Shown: one piece after another, positions 16,607 to 25,941 of the stretch | Numbering within the stretch: position 1 is the stretch's first letter | Layout of the letters: every line of letters starts with the position of its first letter | The notes under the pieces: model-generated | Told to the model about the DNA's origin: nothing | Seen by the model: the letters and a program-made list of their open reading frames with translations, nothing else | Databases searched by the model: none | Made by a program: the position numbers and the translations under genes | DNA from: an uncultured Paracoccaceae bacterium | GTDB taxonomy: Bacteria; Pseudomonadota; Alphaproteobacteria; Rhodobacterales; Rhodobacteraceae | Assembly (NCBI GenBank): GCA_947498985.1 | Contig: CANMMF010000008.1 | Location: forward strand, 231,988-295,987 | Reading direction: 5' to 3' | Length of the DNA stretch: 64,000 bases

Positions 16607-17041
16607 ATGGCGCATTACGCAGCAATCATGATTCTCGCGGGCATCGGCATTCCGCTTCTGGCGGCGCTCAACGCGGCACTTGGGCTGCGGCTCGGCTCGC
16701 CGGTTGCGGCGGGCATGATCCTGTTTTGCGTGGCGCTGATCTCCAGCGCGGCGGTCTGGCTGGCCACCGGCGCCACCGGGCTCTCGCGTCTGGCCGAGGC
16801 GCCCCGGCATCTTTACCTCGGCGGCACGCTGGTGGCGTTCTACGTGTTGTCGGTCACCATCATCGCACCGCGTTTCGGTGTTGGAAACGCGGTGTTCTTC
16901 GTGCTGCTGGGACAGTTGATCAGCGCCGCGGCCATCGACCATTTCGGGCTTTTCGGGGCGCGCATCAGCCCATTGTCGCTGACCCGCGCGCTTGGCATCG
17001 CGGTCATGATGCTCGGCGTCTGGATCACCCAGCGCGCGTGA
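16607..17041 (+). CDS. DMT family transporter, YdcZ/DUF606 type
   Basis: A 144-residue integral membrane protein with four to five hydrophobic helices and the DUF606 signature features (an N-terminal AALNAALGLRLGSPVAAGMI segment, then GGTLVAFYVLSVTIIAPRFGVGNAVFFVLLGQLISAAAIDHFGLFG). These half-size drug/metabolite superfamily members act as dimers; substrates are mostly unknown. It follows the thioesterase by 7 bp. Confidence 0.9.
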   Translation: MAHYAAIMILAGIGIPLLAALNAALGLRLGSPVAAGMILFCVALISSAAVWLATGATGLSRLAEAPRHLYLGGTLVAFYVLSVTIIAPRFGVGNAVFFVLLGQLISAAAIDHFGLFGARISPLSLTRALGIAVMMLGVWITQRA

Positions 17042-17065
17042 GCGACATCGTCGCGCCTTGTCGCG

Positions 17066-17719
17066 CTATTCCAGCCGCAACCCGCTGATCGACGCGCGGA
17101 TGCTGGTGTCGGTGTCGTCGCTGTCGCCCGACACCGCGACACCCACAAGCGCCGTCGCCTGCCCGCCAAACGCGCGCGCAAAATCACGCGCCAGATCGAC
17201 CCGCTCGGAGGCCGAGCCGGTGCCCGCGCCGCGCAGCACAACCGTCTTGCCGCGCGATCCCAGATAGGGGCTGGGCAGGATCGCTCCGCGCGCATGTGCG
17301 CCCCCCCAGACATAGACCAGCACCCGGGCCGCATCGTTGCGCAGCAGGCGGCGGATATTGCCGCCGGAGGATTTCGCCTCCGCCTCGGGCAGGAACACGA
17401 AATAGAGCGCCAGATTGCGGTCATCGCCGCCTTTCTTGCGCAGGTCGGTCGGCGGCACGCCGGTATCCACCGCCCAGGACCAGCGCGCGTCGTAATTCAT
17501 CCAGAACGATTGCGGCAGCGTGCGGTATGTCAGCGACACCGCATCGTCGGATGTCACGCTGAGACTGTTGCCGCCAAAGCCGTAGCGGTTCTTGGAAAAG
17601 ATCGAAAACCCCTGCTGTTTCCAGCTGTTGTCAAAGGCCACACTGCCAGCCTGCGCCCCCTGCGGGGCGACCCCCACGGCAAGGCCCAGGGCCAGAACGG
17701 ATAAGACGCGACGCAGCAT
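17066..17719 (-). CDS. DUF3047 domain-containing secreted protein
   Basis: A 217-residue protein with a Sec signal peptide (MLRRVLSVLALGLAVGVAPQGAQA, cleavage about residue 24) and a periplasmic domain recognised as DUF3047 (WSWAVDTGVPPTDLRKKGGDDRNLALYFVFLP ... VYVWGG). The start was chosen for the AGGAGG upstream of the ATG at 17719. The function of the domain is not known. It is convergent with the DMT transporter gene. Confidence 0.8.
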   Translation of the reverse strand: MLRRVLSVLALGLAVGVAPQGAQAGSVAFDNSWKQQGFSIFSKNRYGFGGNSLSVTSDDAVSLTYRTLPQSFWMNYDARWSWAVDTGVPPTDLRKKGGDDRNLALYFVFLPEAEAKSSGGNIRRLLRNDAARVLVYVWGGAHARGAILPSPYLGSRGKTVVLRGAGTGSASERVDLARDFARAFGGQATALVGVAVSGDSDDTDTSIRASISGLRLE

Positions 17720-17792
17720 GTTGAAAACCTCCTCTGTACGAGGCACGTTTTAGCGCGGCTGTCGCGGCGCGGTAGCAAACTTGTCGTGAGGT

Positions 17793-18773
17793 TTATGACC
17801 GCGCGGCCAGATCCTGCAGCTGCGTCCAGAGCGCGTCGGGCACGTCCACATGCTCTGCCGGGGTCTTGCCCTGCCCCGGCATCCGGCAGCCCGCGTCCTC
17901 TGCGATAAAGGCCGAAAGCTGGCGGAGACGCTCGAAAAACGCGGTGTCGCGCGGGTGGATCAGCACGAAATATTGCCCCAGATCATGCGGCGCGCCCTCG
18001 GGGGCCTTGAGCGGCGCCACTTCGCGGCTGAGCACACCGCCGCCGAGGCAGGCGGCCAGGATCTCGGCCATCAGGCCAAACCCCCAGCCCTTGTAGCCCC
18101 CCGCAGAGGTGAGCGAGCCCGCAAGCGCCGCCTCGGGATCGGTGGTCGGCCGGCCTTCGGCATCGAGCGCCCAGCCTTCCGGGATCCTCTCGCCCGCCGC
18201 TTTGGCCATGGTGATCCGGCCCAGCGCCACCGTGGTTGTGGACTGATCGAACATCATCGCCACCCCGCCCTGCCCGTCGGGCACCGCAAAGGCCACCGGG
18301 TTGGTGCCGATCACCCGCGTCTTGCCGCCCGGTGCCGCCACGATGGGCGAGGCGTTGGTCAGACCCAGCGCCAGACAGCCGCCCAGCGCGATCTGTTCGG
18401 TGAAATAGCCCAGCGCCGTGCAGGTATGCGCGTGGTGGATCGCCAGCGTCACGGTGCCGGTTTCGCGCGCCGCGCCAAGCGCTTCGGGCAAGGCCGCGGC
18501 GAGCGCGGGCTGGGCAAAGCCGTGATCCGCATCGACGTCGATCTCCGATGCGCGGGCGCGGGTCACCCTGGGCGCGGCCTGCCCGTTCACCCGGCCCGAC
18601 ACAAGCTGCTGACAGTAGCTTTCAAGGTAATAGAGCCCGCAGATCCGGTTGCCCCGCGCCTCCGCCCAGGCAATCGCGTTGGCCATCTCGATGGCAACCT
18701 CGGAAGAGGCGCCATGCGCGCGCAACGCGGTCTCCGACAGGCGCGCGATCTCTGCGGTTTCGATCAAGGGCAT
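17793..18773 (-). CDS. Ldh family (malate/L-lactate/sulfolactate type) oxidoreductase
   Basis: A 326-residue NAD(P)-dependent dehydrogenase of the LDH2/MDHG2 family. Characteristic blocks are WAEARGNRICGLYYLESYC, HHAHTCTALGYFTEQIA (active-site His), LGLTNASPIVAAPGGKTRVIGTNPVAFAVP and GGYKGWGFGLMAEILAACLGG. The family oxidises or reduces 2-hydroxy acids and imino acids (malate, sulfolactate, delta-1-piperideine-2-carboxylate). The usual spacing after the first block shows Asn where many members have Ser/His, so the substrate is open. The gene stands alone between DUF3047 and LolD. Confidence 0.9.
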   Translation of the reverse strand: MPLIETAEIARLSETALRAHGASSEVAIEMANAIAWAEARGNRICGLYYLESYCQQLVSGRVNGQAAPRVTRARASEIDVDADHGFAQPALAAALPEALGAARETGTVTLAIHHAHTCTALGYFTEQIALGGCLALGLTNASPIVAAPGGKTRVIGTNPVAFAVPDGQGGVAMMFDQSTTTVALGRITMAKAAGERIPEGWALDAEGRPTTDPEAALAGSLTSAGGYKGWGFGLMAEILAACLGGGVLSREVAPLKAPEGAPHDLGQYFVLIHPRDTAFFERLRQLSAFIAEDAGCRMPGQGKTPAEHVDVPDALWTQLQDLAARS

Positions 18774-18937
18774 TGGCGGCTCCGCTGGCAGGGGATATCG
18801 AGGCGAGCCTAGGAGCACGACTTTGCGGACACAAGCGGCAACGGGGCCGCTGGCGCGGGGCCGCGTTGCGCGGGGCCGGTCACCGGCGCGGCGGTTCCGT
18901 CATCAGCGTCGCGGCCCCGAGGGCCACTGGCTGCCGG

Positions 18938-19633
18938 TCACGCAGGCCGCAACACACCCGCATCCATCTCGACCCGGCGATCCATCCGGGCCGCAAGCTC
19001 CAGGTTATGGGTCGCGATCAGCGCCGAGAGCCCGGTGTCGCGCACCAGCGCCATCAGCGCGTCGAACACCCTGTCGGACGTGTCGGGATCGAGATTGCCT
19101 GTCGGCTCATCGGCCAGCAGCAGCCGCGGCGCGTTGGCCATCGCCCGGCAAAACGCCACACGCTGTTGTTCGCCACCAGACAGGGCCGCCGGGCGATGTG
19201 CCGCGCGCGGTGCGATCCCGACGCTCTCCAGCAGGTCGCGCGCCCGCGCCTCGGCCTGCGTTTTGGTCACACCGTTTGCAAGCTGCGGCAGCATGATGTT
19301 TTCCAGCGCCGAGAACTCCGGCAGCAGGTGGTGGAACTGGTAGACAAAGCCGACCTCGGCCCGCCGCACCGCCGTGCGCCTGCGGTCAGAGCGCCCCTGC
19401 ATCGCCTCGCCCGCGATCTCCACCCGGCCCGCATCGGGCGTGTCGAGCAGCCCCGCGATGTGCAAAAGCGTCGATTTGCCCGCGCCGGACGGGGCCACAA
19501 GGGCCACGACCTCGCCGCGCGCAACCCGCAACCCGGCGCCGCGCAGCACCTGCACTTCGTTGGGCTTGCCCTTGTTATAGGCTTTCTCGATGCCCGCGAG
19601 ATGCAGGACGGTTCCCGTGGCCGCGTCACTCAT
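18938..19633 (-). CDS. lolD: Lipoprotein-releasing ABC transporter ATPase LolD
   Basis: A 231-residue ATPase. Walker [10 protein letters not shown] (47-55), Q-loop region [23 protein letters not shown], signature [15 protein letters not shown], Walker [14 protein letters not shown]-loop ATHN. The [14 protein letters not shown] Q-loop is typical of LolD, which powers release of outer-membrane lipoproteins from the inner membrane. It overlaps the upstream permease gene by 8 bp, so the two are coupled. Confidence 0.96.
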   Translation of the reverse strand: MSDAATGTVLHLAGIEKAYNKGKPNEVQVLRGAGLRVARGEVVALVAPSGAGKSTLLHIAGLLDTPDAGRVEIAGEAMQGRSDRRRTAVRRAEVGFVYQFHHLLPEFSALENIMLPQLANGVTKTQAEARARDLLESVGIAPRAAHRPAALSGGEQQRVAFCRAMANAPRLLLADEPTGNLDPDTSDRVFDALMALVRDTGLSALIATHNLELAARMDRRVEMDAGVLRPA

Positions 19634-20912
19634 AGCGCAGCGCCTCGACCGGGTTCAGCCGTGCGGCCCGGCGCGCGGGAAAGATCGTCACGACAAAGCT
19701 GAGCCCCAGCGACAGCGCCACAGCCGCCAGCACATCGCCCAGCTGCAGCTTGGCGGGCAAGGCGTAGATGCCGCGGATCGACGGATCCCAGACGCCGCCA
19801 CCCGAGAGGTAATTCACCGTGGCAAAGATCGGGTCGATATAAATCGCAAAGAGACAGCCCAGCGCGACCCCCAGCGCGGTGCCGATCAGCCCGGTGAACG
19901 CGCCGCAGATAAAGAACACCCGCAGCACAGCGCCTTCGGTCAGCCCCATGGTGCGCAGGATGCCGATGTCGCGGCCCTTGTTCTTGACCAGCATGATCAG
20001 CCCAGAGACGATGTTCATCGCCGCGATCAGCACCAGCACCGACAGGATCACGAACATCACGTTATCCTCGATATCGAGCGCGCGCAGGAAGCCGCCGGAC
20101 GCGTCCTGCCAGGTCCAGACAAGCGCGCCCGCACCCGCCGCCTGGGCAATGGGCGTGCTGAGATCGTCGACCCGTTCGGGTGCCGCGACAATCACCTCGA
20201 GCTCATCGGCGACATCCTCGCGGTTGAAATAAAGCTGCGCTTCCTCGAAGGGCATGTAGACCCGCGTGCGGTCGATATCGTAGCGCCCGGCGCTGAAGAT
20301 ATAGCTCACCTCATAGGCCTTGACCCGCGGGCTGACGCCAAAGGCGGTCTTGACCCCGTTGGGCGAGATCAGCTTGACCTGGTCGCCCAGCCCCACCCCC
20401 AGCATCTGCGCCACACCGGTGCCGAGTGCTATGCCTTCGTCAAACCGCGTGATCTCTCCGCGCGCGGTCTCGGGATCGGCCACGCGCGGGATCTGCGCCA
20501 GATCGGCACCGTCGATGCCGAACACCTCGACCCCCGCGTTGCGCCCGTTGGCGGTGGCCATCACCTGGCCCTTGACCAGAGGGGCCACGCGGATCACGCC
20601 CTCGACACCGCGCACCCGCTCGGCCATCTCCTGATATTCCGGCAAGGTCCGGTCGGTGTTGCCATCCGCATCGACGCGCTGCATGTGATAGACCGTGACA
20701 TGGGCGTTGGCGCCAAGGATCGTGTCGACAAATTCGGCCCGGAAGCCCGCGCGCACCGACAGCGTCGCGATCAGGGCAAAGACCGCAAGCGTGATGCCCA
20801 GCAGGCTGATCCAGGTCATCACCGACACACCGCCCTCGGCCCGCTTGGCACGCAGATAGCGCCAGGCGATCATCCATTCGAACGGGGCGAAGGGGGCTGG
20901 GGTGCGGGGCAT
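19626..20912 (-). CDS. Lipoprotein-releasing ABC permease (LolC/E/F type)
   Basis: A 428-residue permease with an N-terminal helix ([24 protein letters not shown]), a large periplasmic domain (about residues 50-270) and three C-terminal helices ending in the FtsX-like [17 protein letters not shown]. Only one permease gene accompanies lolD, which fits the two-gene LolDF arrangement, where a single permease replaces LolC and LolE. Start ATG at 20912. Confidence 0.94.
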   Translation of the reverse strand: MPRTPAPFAPFEWMIAWRYLRAKRAEGGVSVMTWISLLGITLAVFALIATLSVRAGFRAEFVDTILGANAHVTVYHMQRVDADGNTDRTLPEYQEMAERVRGVEGVIRVAPLVKGQVMATANGRNAGVEVFGIDGADLAQIPRVADPETARGEITRFDEGIALGTGVAQMLGVGLGDQVKLISPNGVKTAFGVSPRVKAYEVSYIFSAGRYDIDRTRVYMPFEEAQLYFNREDVADELEVIVAAPERVDDLSTPIAQAAGAGALVWTWQDASGGFLRALDIEDNVMFVILSVLVLIAAMNIVSGLIMLVKNKGRDIGILRTMGLTEGAVLRVFFICGAFTGLIGTALGVALGCLFAIYIDPIFATVNYLSGGGVWDPSIRGIYALPAKLQLGDVLAAVALSLGLSFVVTIFPARRAARLNPVEALRYE

Positions 20913-21020
20913 TTTTGGCCTCTGGTGTCTGCTCGGCGCGAAACTGGCCTGTCCGGCGGGCGCGGTCAAGCTATGGTTGTCGGCACGCCGGTCGCTTGGC
21001 GGAACATGGGGAGTTGCAAG

Positions 21021-21656
21021 ATGAAGATACTGGTGATCGGAGCCACCCGCGGCATTGGCAAGGCGGTGATGACGGCAGCGCTCGGGGCGGGTCACGAGGT
21101 GCGGGCGCTGGCGCGCTCCGCCGACAGGCTCGATGCCGCCGAAGGGCTGGAGCCCATGGCCGGGGACGCCACCGACCCGGCAGTGCTGCGCGCCGCCCTC
21201 GAGGGGGTGGATGCGGTTGTGATGGCGCTGGGGATCCGCGAGAGCCTGTCGATGCTGTGGAAGAAGGTGACGCTTTTTTCCGACGTGACCTCCGCGCTGG
21301 TGCCTTTGATGCAGCAGCAGGGGCCGGACCGGTTGATCGCGATCACCGGCATCGGCGCGGGCGACAGCCGCTCGGCGCTGAGCCAGGCCGAGCGGATCGG
21401 GCACAAGGTCATCTTTTCAGAGCCTTACAAGGACAAGACCCGGCAGGAAGAGATCATCCGCGCCTCGTCGCTGCGCTGGACGCTGGTGCGCCCGACGATC
21501 CTGACCAACAATCGCGGCTCCGGGAAATACCGGGTCATGGTGGAGCCCGAGAGCTGGCGCATGGGCATGATCAGCCGCGCGGATGTGGCCGATTACATAT
21601 TACGCGCGCTGAGCGATGACGCCACCGTCGGCACGGCGCCGGTTCTGGCGCGCTAG
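21021..21656 (+). CDS. NAD(P)-binding atypical SDR
   Basis: A 211-residue protein with the Rossmann motif VIGATRGIGKAV at about 5-16 and an NmrA/atypical-SDR-like layout (LEPMAGDATDPAVLRAALEGVDAVVMALG, then LIAITGIGAGDSR, and RWTLVRPTILTNN). It lacks the canonical YxxxK spacing. It may act on a small substrate or sense redox cofactor. The start ATG has GGGGAG upstream. A G/C-rich hairpin lies directly after the stop. Confidence 0.88.
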   Translation: MKILVIGATRGIGKAVMTAALGAGHEVRALARSADRLDAAEGLEPMAGDATDPAVLRAALEGVDAVVMALGIRESLSMLWKKVTLFSDVTSALVPLMQQQGPDRLIAITGIGAGDSRSALSQAERIGHKVIFSEPYKDKTRQEEIIRASSLRWTLVRPTILTNNRGSGKYRVMVEPESWRMGMISRADVADYILRALSDDATVGTAPVLAR

Positions 21657-21662
21657 CGGCGC

Positions 21663-21681
21663 GGCGGGCGCAGAGCCCGCC
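21663..21681 (+). terminator. GC-rich hairpin downstream of the SDR gene
   Basis: A perfect 7-bp stem GGCGGGC / GCCCGCC with a 5-base loop begins 6 bp after the SDR stop codon. It lacks a T-run, so it is at best a weak intrinsic terminator or an mRNA 3'-end stabiliser. Confidence 0.35.
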
Positions 21682-21772
21682 TCGGCATCCGGACGCGGGG
21701 GCCGCCAAGGGGCGTCCATAGCGCATTGTCGCGCGCGCGCCGCGCGACATCACCTTTCAGCGCCGGACAGGC

Positions 21773-21976
21773 TCAGGGAACCAGCCTGTCGATGGCCCGC
21801 ATCGCGCCCAGCCCCTTGTCATAGACCAGTGTCAGCACGCGTCTTTGGCGCAAGGCGATCTGCGGCACGGCGCGCAGCGCGCCCGCGGCAACACCCGCGA
21901 TGACAAATTGACGTCTGTTCAGCCCGGGCAAACCTGACCCTCCGTTTGGCCACGCAGAGTTGCGAGCGGTTCTCAT
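21773..21976 (-). CDS. Small putative Tat-exported protein
   Basis: A 67-residue frame with a twin-arginine-like signal LNRRQFVIAGVAAGAL (residues ~21-36) and a short mature part of about 30 residues ending VLTLVYDKGLGAMRAIDRLVP. Short Tat-signal proteins of this form are seen in Rhodobacteraceae, as recalled, without known function. It is divergent from the HisC-like aminotransferase gene. The start (21976) is the first ATG that leaves a plausible n-region; others are possible. Confidence 0.45.
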   Translation of the reverse strand: MRTARNSAWPNGGSGLPGLNRRQFVIAGVAAGALRAVPQIALRQRRVLTLVYDKGLGAMRAIDRLVP

Positions 21977-22040
21977 GTATGACCCGAAGCGCATGCTTAC
22001 AAGCTTGCGCCCTCCTGCCGCCCCGCGCATAACGCCGTGC

Positions 22041-23150
22041 ATGACCGGTCCGCGCTATCCCGCCCTCATCGCCTCGTTGCCCGAAACCGTGCCCTTTGTC
22101 GGCCCCGAAGTGCAGGAACGCGCGCGCGGCGCGCCGTTCGACGCGCGGCTCGGCGCCAATGAAAGCGTCTTCGGCCCGTCGCCCAGAGCGCTTGAGGCCA
22201 TGGCCGCCGCCTCGAAAGACATCTGGCAATATGCCGACCCGACCAATCACGACCTCAAAGCCGCACTCGCCGCGCATCTGGGATGCACACCGGAGCATCT
22301 CGTTGTCGGCGAAGGTATCGACGGGCTCCTGGGCTACACCGTGCGCCTGCTGGTCGAGCCCGGCGACGCTGTGGTGACCTCCGACGGCGCCTATCCGACC
22401 TTCAACTACCATGTCGCGGGGTATGGCGGCACGCTGCACAAGCTGCCCTATCGCGAGGATCGCGAAGATCTGGACGCGTTGCTGGCGAGGGCCGCCGAGG
22501 TGGATGCAAAGCTGGTCTATTTCGCCAATCCGGACAATCCGATGGGCAGCTGGGTGAGCGGCGCCGCGATCGAGGCGGCGCTCGAGCGGATCCCCGAGGG
22601 CACGCTGCTGGTGCTCGACGAGGCGTATGTGGAGTTTGCCCCCGGCGACGCCATCCCGAACATTGCGCGCGACGACACGCGGGTGATCCGCTTCCGGACC
22701 TTTTCCAAAGGCTACGGCATGGCGGGCGCGCGGGTGGGCTACGGCATCGGCCATCCCGATCTGATCCGCGCCTATGACAAGATCCGCAACCATTTCGGCA
22801 TGAACCGGGCGGCGCAGGCGGGCGCTCTGGCGGCTGTGCAGGACCCAGATTACCTGGCCCATGTGGTGGATCAGGTCGCCGCCGCACGGGACGAGATCTC
22901 GCGCATCGCCCGCGCGCATGGGCTTACCCCGCTGCCCTCGGCCACCAATTTCGTGACCATCGATTGCGGACGCGATGGCGCCTATGCGCGCGCAGTGCTG
23001 GCCGGGCTCATCGCAGAAGGCGTCTTTGTGCGCATGCCCTTTGTCGCGCCGCAGGACCGCTGCATCCGCGTCTGCGCCGGCACCGCGCGCGATCTTGCGT
23101 TTTTCGAGGCGGCACTGCCCAAAGCGCTGGCAGCCGCGGCGTCCGGATAA
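22041..23150 (+). CDS. Histidinol-phosphate aminotransferase-like PLP enzyme
   Basis: A 369-residue fold-type I aminotransferase of the HisC-like family: RLGANESVFGPSPRALEAM near the N-terminus, YADPTNHDLKAALAAHLG, the PLP-contact region FANPDNPMGSWVSG, VLDEAYVEFA, and the Schiff-base Lys223 in TFSKGYGMAGARVGYG. It could be the histidine-biosynthesis enzyme or a paralogue acting on other amino acids (ESVFG instead of the usual NENP/NENPYG is unusual); no other his gene is nearby. The start ATG is the one giving a normal length. Confidence 0.88.
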   Translation: MTGPRYPALIASLPETVPFVGPEVQERARGAPFDARLGANESVFGPSPRALEAMAAASKDIWQYADPTNHDLKAALAAHLGCTPEHLVVGEGIDGLLGYTVRLLVEPGDAVVTSDGAYPTFNYHVAGYGGTLHKLPYREDREDLDALLARAAEVDAKLVYFANPDNPMGSWVSGAAIEAALERIPEGTLLVLDEAYVEFAPGDAIPNIARDDTRVIRFRTFSKGYGMAGARVGYGIGHPDLIRAYDKIRNHFGMNRAAQAGALAAVQDPDYLAHVVDQVAAARDEISRIARAHGLTPLPSATNFVTIDCGRDGAYARAVLAGLIAEGVFVRMPFVAPQDRCIRVCAGTARDLAFFEAALPKALAAAASG

Positions 23151-23252
23151 GCGGATTTACGAAATATTCGGCAAACCGCGCAAAAGTGACCTGACGGCGG
23201 CGTGCACCACGCTATTGTTGTGAGGCTCCGAAATGCGTGGGATTTGACCGAG

Positions 23253-23468
23253 ATGCAGAATGAACACCCCGGCCGGGTCGAGGATTACACGACGCCCGCA
23301 TTGGTGATGATCTTTGTGAACCTGCTGTGGATCTTCGGCCTGCTCTGGTCCAGCTGGGGGCTGAGCGCGGTGCTCCTGCTGGCCGCGATCCTCAACCACG
23401 CGATCACCCGGCTCGAGCTGAAACGACGCCGCCGGTCAGGGCCGGTGCGGCGGATCCAGGGACGTTAA
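23253..23468 (+). CDS. Small two-helix membrane protein
   Basis: A 71-residue protein: a polar start (MQNEHPGRVEDYTTP), two hydrophobic helices (ALVMIFVNLLWIFGLLW and LSAVLLLAAILNHAITRL) and a basic C-terminus (KRRRRSG), which predicts both ends in the cytoplasm. Similar small membrane proteins exist in this order, as recalled, without known function. The start is chosen just before the conserved-looking DYTTP; a GTG/ATG further upstream is possible. Confidence 0.55.
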   Translation: MQNEHPGRVEDYTTPALVMIFVNLLWIFGLLWSSWGLSAVLLLAAILNHAITRLELKRRRRSGPVRRIQGR

Positions 23469-23788
23469 CGGGCGCGCCGTCCCCGGCAGAGGTGACAACG
23501 TGCGCAATTGCCAGACCGTTGACTTCGACGCGGTGGCGTTGAGCCGCATCTTCTGAAAAGCGCGCCTGCGCATTGAACCCGCCCGACAGCCCTTTCCCGG
23601 ACAGCACGACGCGTTGCCCCGGAGCGCCTGACGAAATACCTGATACATCGCGTGTCACGTAACGCTTTGAAATCGTTGATTTCAGGCAGCGTTACGTGAT
23701 GCGGTTTCTGCATGGCGCTATAGGACACCGTGACGTCAAACCGCGTGGCCGCCTGACCCGCAGCCGCTGAGCCAGCTCTCGGCCCGCC
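23469..23788. other. 320-bp gap with no confident gene
   Basis: Between the small membrane protein and the convergent class V aminotransferase. Open frames exist on the minus strand (for example 23404-23658 and 23465-23728) but none resembles a known protein or has a good ribosome-binding site. The notable content is the long nested hairpin at 23655-23699. Confidence 0.6.
23655..23699. repeat. Long nested inverted repeat
   Basis: TCACGTAACGCT is matched 21 bases later by its exact reverse complement AGCGTTACGTGA. Between them a second pair, TGAAATC and GATTTCA, forms the inner stem around a GTT loop. The whole can fold as a 12 bp + 7 bp hairpin with a 1/3-nt internal bulge. No T-run follows on either strand, so it is not a standard terminator; it looks like a protein-binding site or the end of a mobile element. 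Confidence 0.85.
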
Positions 23789-24994
23789 TCAGGCGCCGGC
23801 GGCGTCGGCCAGAACACGCGCGGCCTCGGTGACACCGCCGCGCCCATGCGGGATATCCAGCGCGCCAAGCCCCGCTTCCACCACGCCCAGCAGCCCCAGG
23901 ATCATATGCGCGTTCACATGCCCCATATGACCGAAGCGGAAAAACCCGGTGCCATCGGGATCGCCCTCTTCGGACATGCCAAGGCCGATGCCCAGCGTCA
24001 CTCCGGCCTGCCGCGCGGTCCAGTCGCGCAGCCGCGCGCCATGTGGCGCGCCAAGCCGCAGCGCGGTGACCGCATGGGAGCGATGCGCGGTCCCGGCGAT
24101 GTTGAGCGTCAGCGGCCCGTCCGATCCCCAGACCTCGCAGGCCGCCCAGATCGCGCGGGCCAGGGCCGCGTGCCGCGCCCAGATCGCCTCCATCCCCTCC
24201 GCCCGGATCAGATCCAGAGCGGCACGCAGGCCCAGCAGGTGATGGGTGGCCGCAGTGCCGCAGAAATACTGGTAGAACATCTCCGGATCGGCGCGGTTCG
24301 TCCAGTCCCAGTAGACCGAGACGCGCTCCAGGGCCCGGCGCGCCTCTGCGGCGCGGTCGTTGAAGAACACGAATCCCATGCCCGGCGGCACCATCAGGCC
24401 CTTTTGCGAGCCGGTGATCGTCACATCGACCCCCCAGGCGTCCATCTCGAAGACATCGCAGCCCAGGGAGGCGATGCAATCGGCCATCAGCAGCGCCGGG
24501 TGGCCGAGATCGTCCAGCACGCCGCGCAACGCCGCCACGTCCGAGCGCGCCGAGCTCGACGTGTCCACATGCACCGCCAGAACCGCCTTGATCTTCTGGC
24601 CCTTGTCGGCGGCAAGCGCGGCGCGCACAGCCTCGGGATCAATCGGCGCGCTGCGTCCGAAATCGAGGATCTGCGTCTTTATCCCCAACCCCTCGGCCAT
24701 CTCGGCCCAGCCAAAGCCGAAACGCCCGCAGGCGGGCACCAGAACCGTCTCTCCGGGCGCCACGGTGTTGGCGAGCGCGGCCTCCCACACTCCGTGACCG
24801 TTGGCGATATACATCGCCACATGGCCCTGGGTGCGCGCCACGTCACGCAGCTCGGGGATCATCGCGTCGACCATGTCGGGCAGCGCGCCTTCATAGATGT
24901 TGGGGGCGGCGCTGTGCATTGCGCGCAGCACCGCGTCGGGCATCACCGAGGGGCCGGGAATCGCCAGATAGGGGCGACCATTGGCAAGCGACAT
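23789..24994 (-). CDS. Class V PLP aminotransferase, serine/alanine-glyoxylate type
   Basis: A 401-residue aminotransferase of the AGXT/SGAT family: LAIPGPSVMPDAVLRAM at the N-terminus, HVAMYIANGHGVWEAAL, VHVDTSSSARSDVAAL, ADCIASLGCDVFEMDAWGVDV, and the Schiff-base Lys198 in ITGSQKGLMVPPGMGF. It probably makes glycine from glyoxylate using serine or alanine, as in the serine cycle and photorespiration-like salvage. ATG with GGAG upstream. The C-terminal ~30 residues (GRGGVTEAARVLADAAGA) extend slightly past the family core. Confidence 0.92.
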   Translation of the reverse strand: MSLANGRPYLAIPGPSVMPDAVLRAMHSAAPNIYEGALPDMVDAMIPELRDVARTQGHVAMYIANGHGVWEAALANTVAPGETVLVPACGRFGFGWAEMAEGLGIKTQILDFGRSAPIDPEAVRAALAADKGQKIKAVLAVHVDTSSSARSDVAALRGVLDDLGHPALLMADCIASLGCDVFEMDAWGVDVTITGSQKGLMVPPGMGFVFFNDRAAEARRALERVSVYWDWTNRADPEMFYQYFCGTAATHHLLGLRAALDLIRAEGMEAIWARHAALARAIWAACEVWGSDGPLTLNIAGTAHRSHAVTALRLGAPHGARLRDWTARQAGVTLGIGLGMSEEGDPDGTGFFRFGHMGHVNAHMILGLLGVVEAGLGALDIPHGRGGVTEAARVLADAAGA

Positions 24995-25194
24995 GGGATG
25001 GGCTCCTGCAGAGGGGCGCGCGGGGGGCGGCGCGGATTGGCGGCAACCTAGCCGCCTGAGACGGCGCGTCAATCGCAACCGCGCGCCCGGCGCTTGCCAG
25101 CGCGCGGCGCAGGCACTAAACCCCGGCAGGTTGCGTGCGCCTGACGCAACGTGGCCTCCGGGGCGGGGGTCGCAGAGCCCTGTCGGGTCCCCAT

Positions 25195-25941
25195 ATGGAC
25201 GGGATGAACAGAATGCTGTCAAAGCTATGGAACCGGGTGGAAGAGACGGAGCGCAGGTTCCGCCGCTCCTGGGGCAAGGATATCTCCTCTGCCTCCGGGC
25301 GCCGCTGGGCCAGGATGCACTATCATTTTTTCGATCACGCCTTCCTGCGGATCTTCTGGACGAATTTCTGGCCGGTGGCGCCGGGGGTCTGGCGTTCCAA
25401 TCAGCCGACCCATGCGCGGTTCGAGAAATATGCCGCCATGGGGATCAAGACCGTGATCAACCTGCGCGGAGAGGACAAGCACGCGCATTACCTCTTTGAG
25501 CGCGAAAGCGTCGATGCTTTGGGCATGACGCTGGTCAATGCCAAGCTCTGGGCGCGCAACGCCGCGCCGCGCAAGGCGATCCTCGGGGTGATCGAGGCGC
25601 TCAGGCAGGCCGAGAAGCCGATGATGTTTCATTGCAAATCGGGTGCGGATCGCGCGGGGTTTGTCGCCGCCGTCTACCTCATCGTGTTCGAGGGCACGCC
25701 GGTGGCCGAGGCCAAGAAGCAGTTGGGGCTGAAATACATCCATCTCGACTTCACCAAGACCGGCATCCAGGACTATATCCTCGATCTTTACGAGAATCGG
25801 CTGGCTCTGGGCGAGATCGGGTTCGAGGACTGGATCACCCATGAATACCGCGCGGGCCTCATCCAGGAAGGCTGGGACGCGCGGCGCGACGCAGCCGAAC
25901 TGGCCGCGGCGCTGATGGACCGCGCAAGAGAGCAGCCATGA
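25195..25941 (+). CDS. Dual-specificity/tyrosine phosphatase family protein
   Basis: A 248-residue protein with the PTP loop HCKSGADR (Cys147, Arg153, Cx5R) and a preceding general-acid/substrate region (WRSNQPTHARFEKYAAMGIKTVINLRGEDKHAHY), similar to bacterial DSP-like phosphatases. The N-terminal ~40 residues are basic. ATG codons at 25195, 25204 and 25213 are all possible starts. Its stop overlaps the start of an MsbA-like ABC exporter by four bases (ATGA), so a role in lipid or envelope phosphate metabolism is a reasonable inference (compare PGP phosphatases of this fold). Confidence 0.87.
   Translation: MDGMNRMLSKLWNRVEETERRFRRSWGKDISSASGRRWARMHYHFFDHAFLRIFWTNFWPVAPGVWRSNQPTHARFEKYAAMGIKTVINLRGEDKHAHYLFERESVDALGMTLVNAKLWARNAAPRKAILGVIEALRQAEKPMMFHCKSGADRAGFVAAVYLIVFEGTPVAEAKKQLGLKYIHLDFTKTGIQDYILDLYENRLALGEIGFEDWITHEYRAGLIQEGWDARRDAAELAAALMDRAREQP

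Noticed and set aside
18938..20912. Calling the permease LolC and expecting a nearby LolE
   Set aside because: Only one permease gene is present; the LolDF two-gene form explains it without a missing gene.
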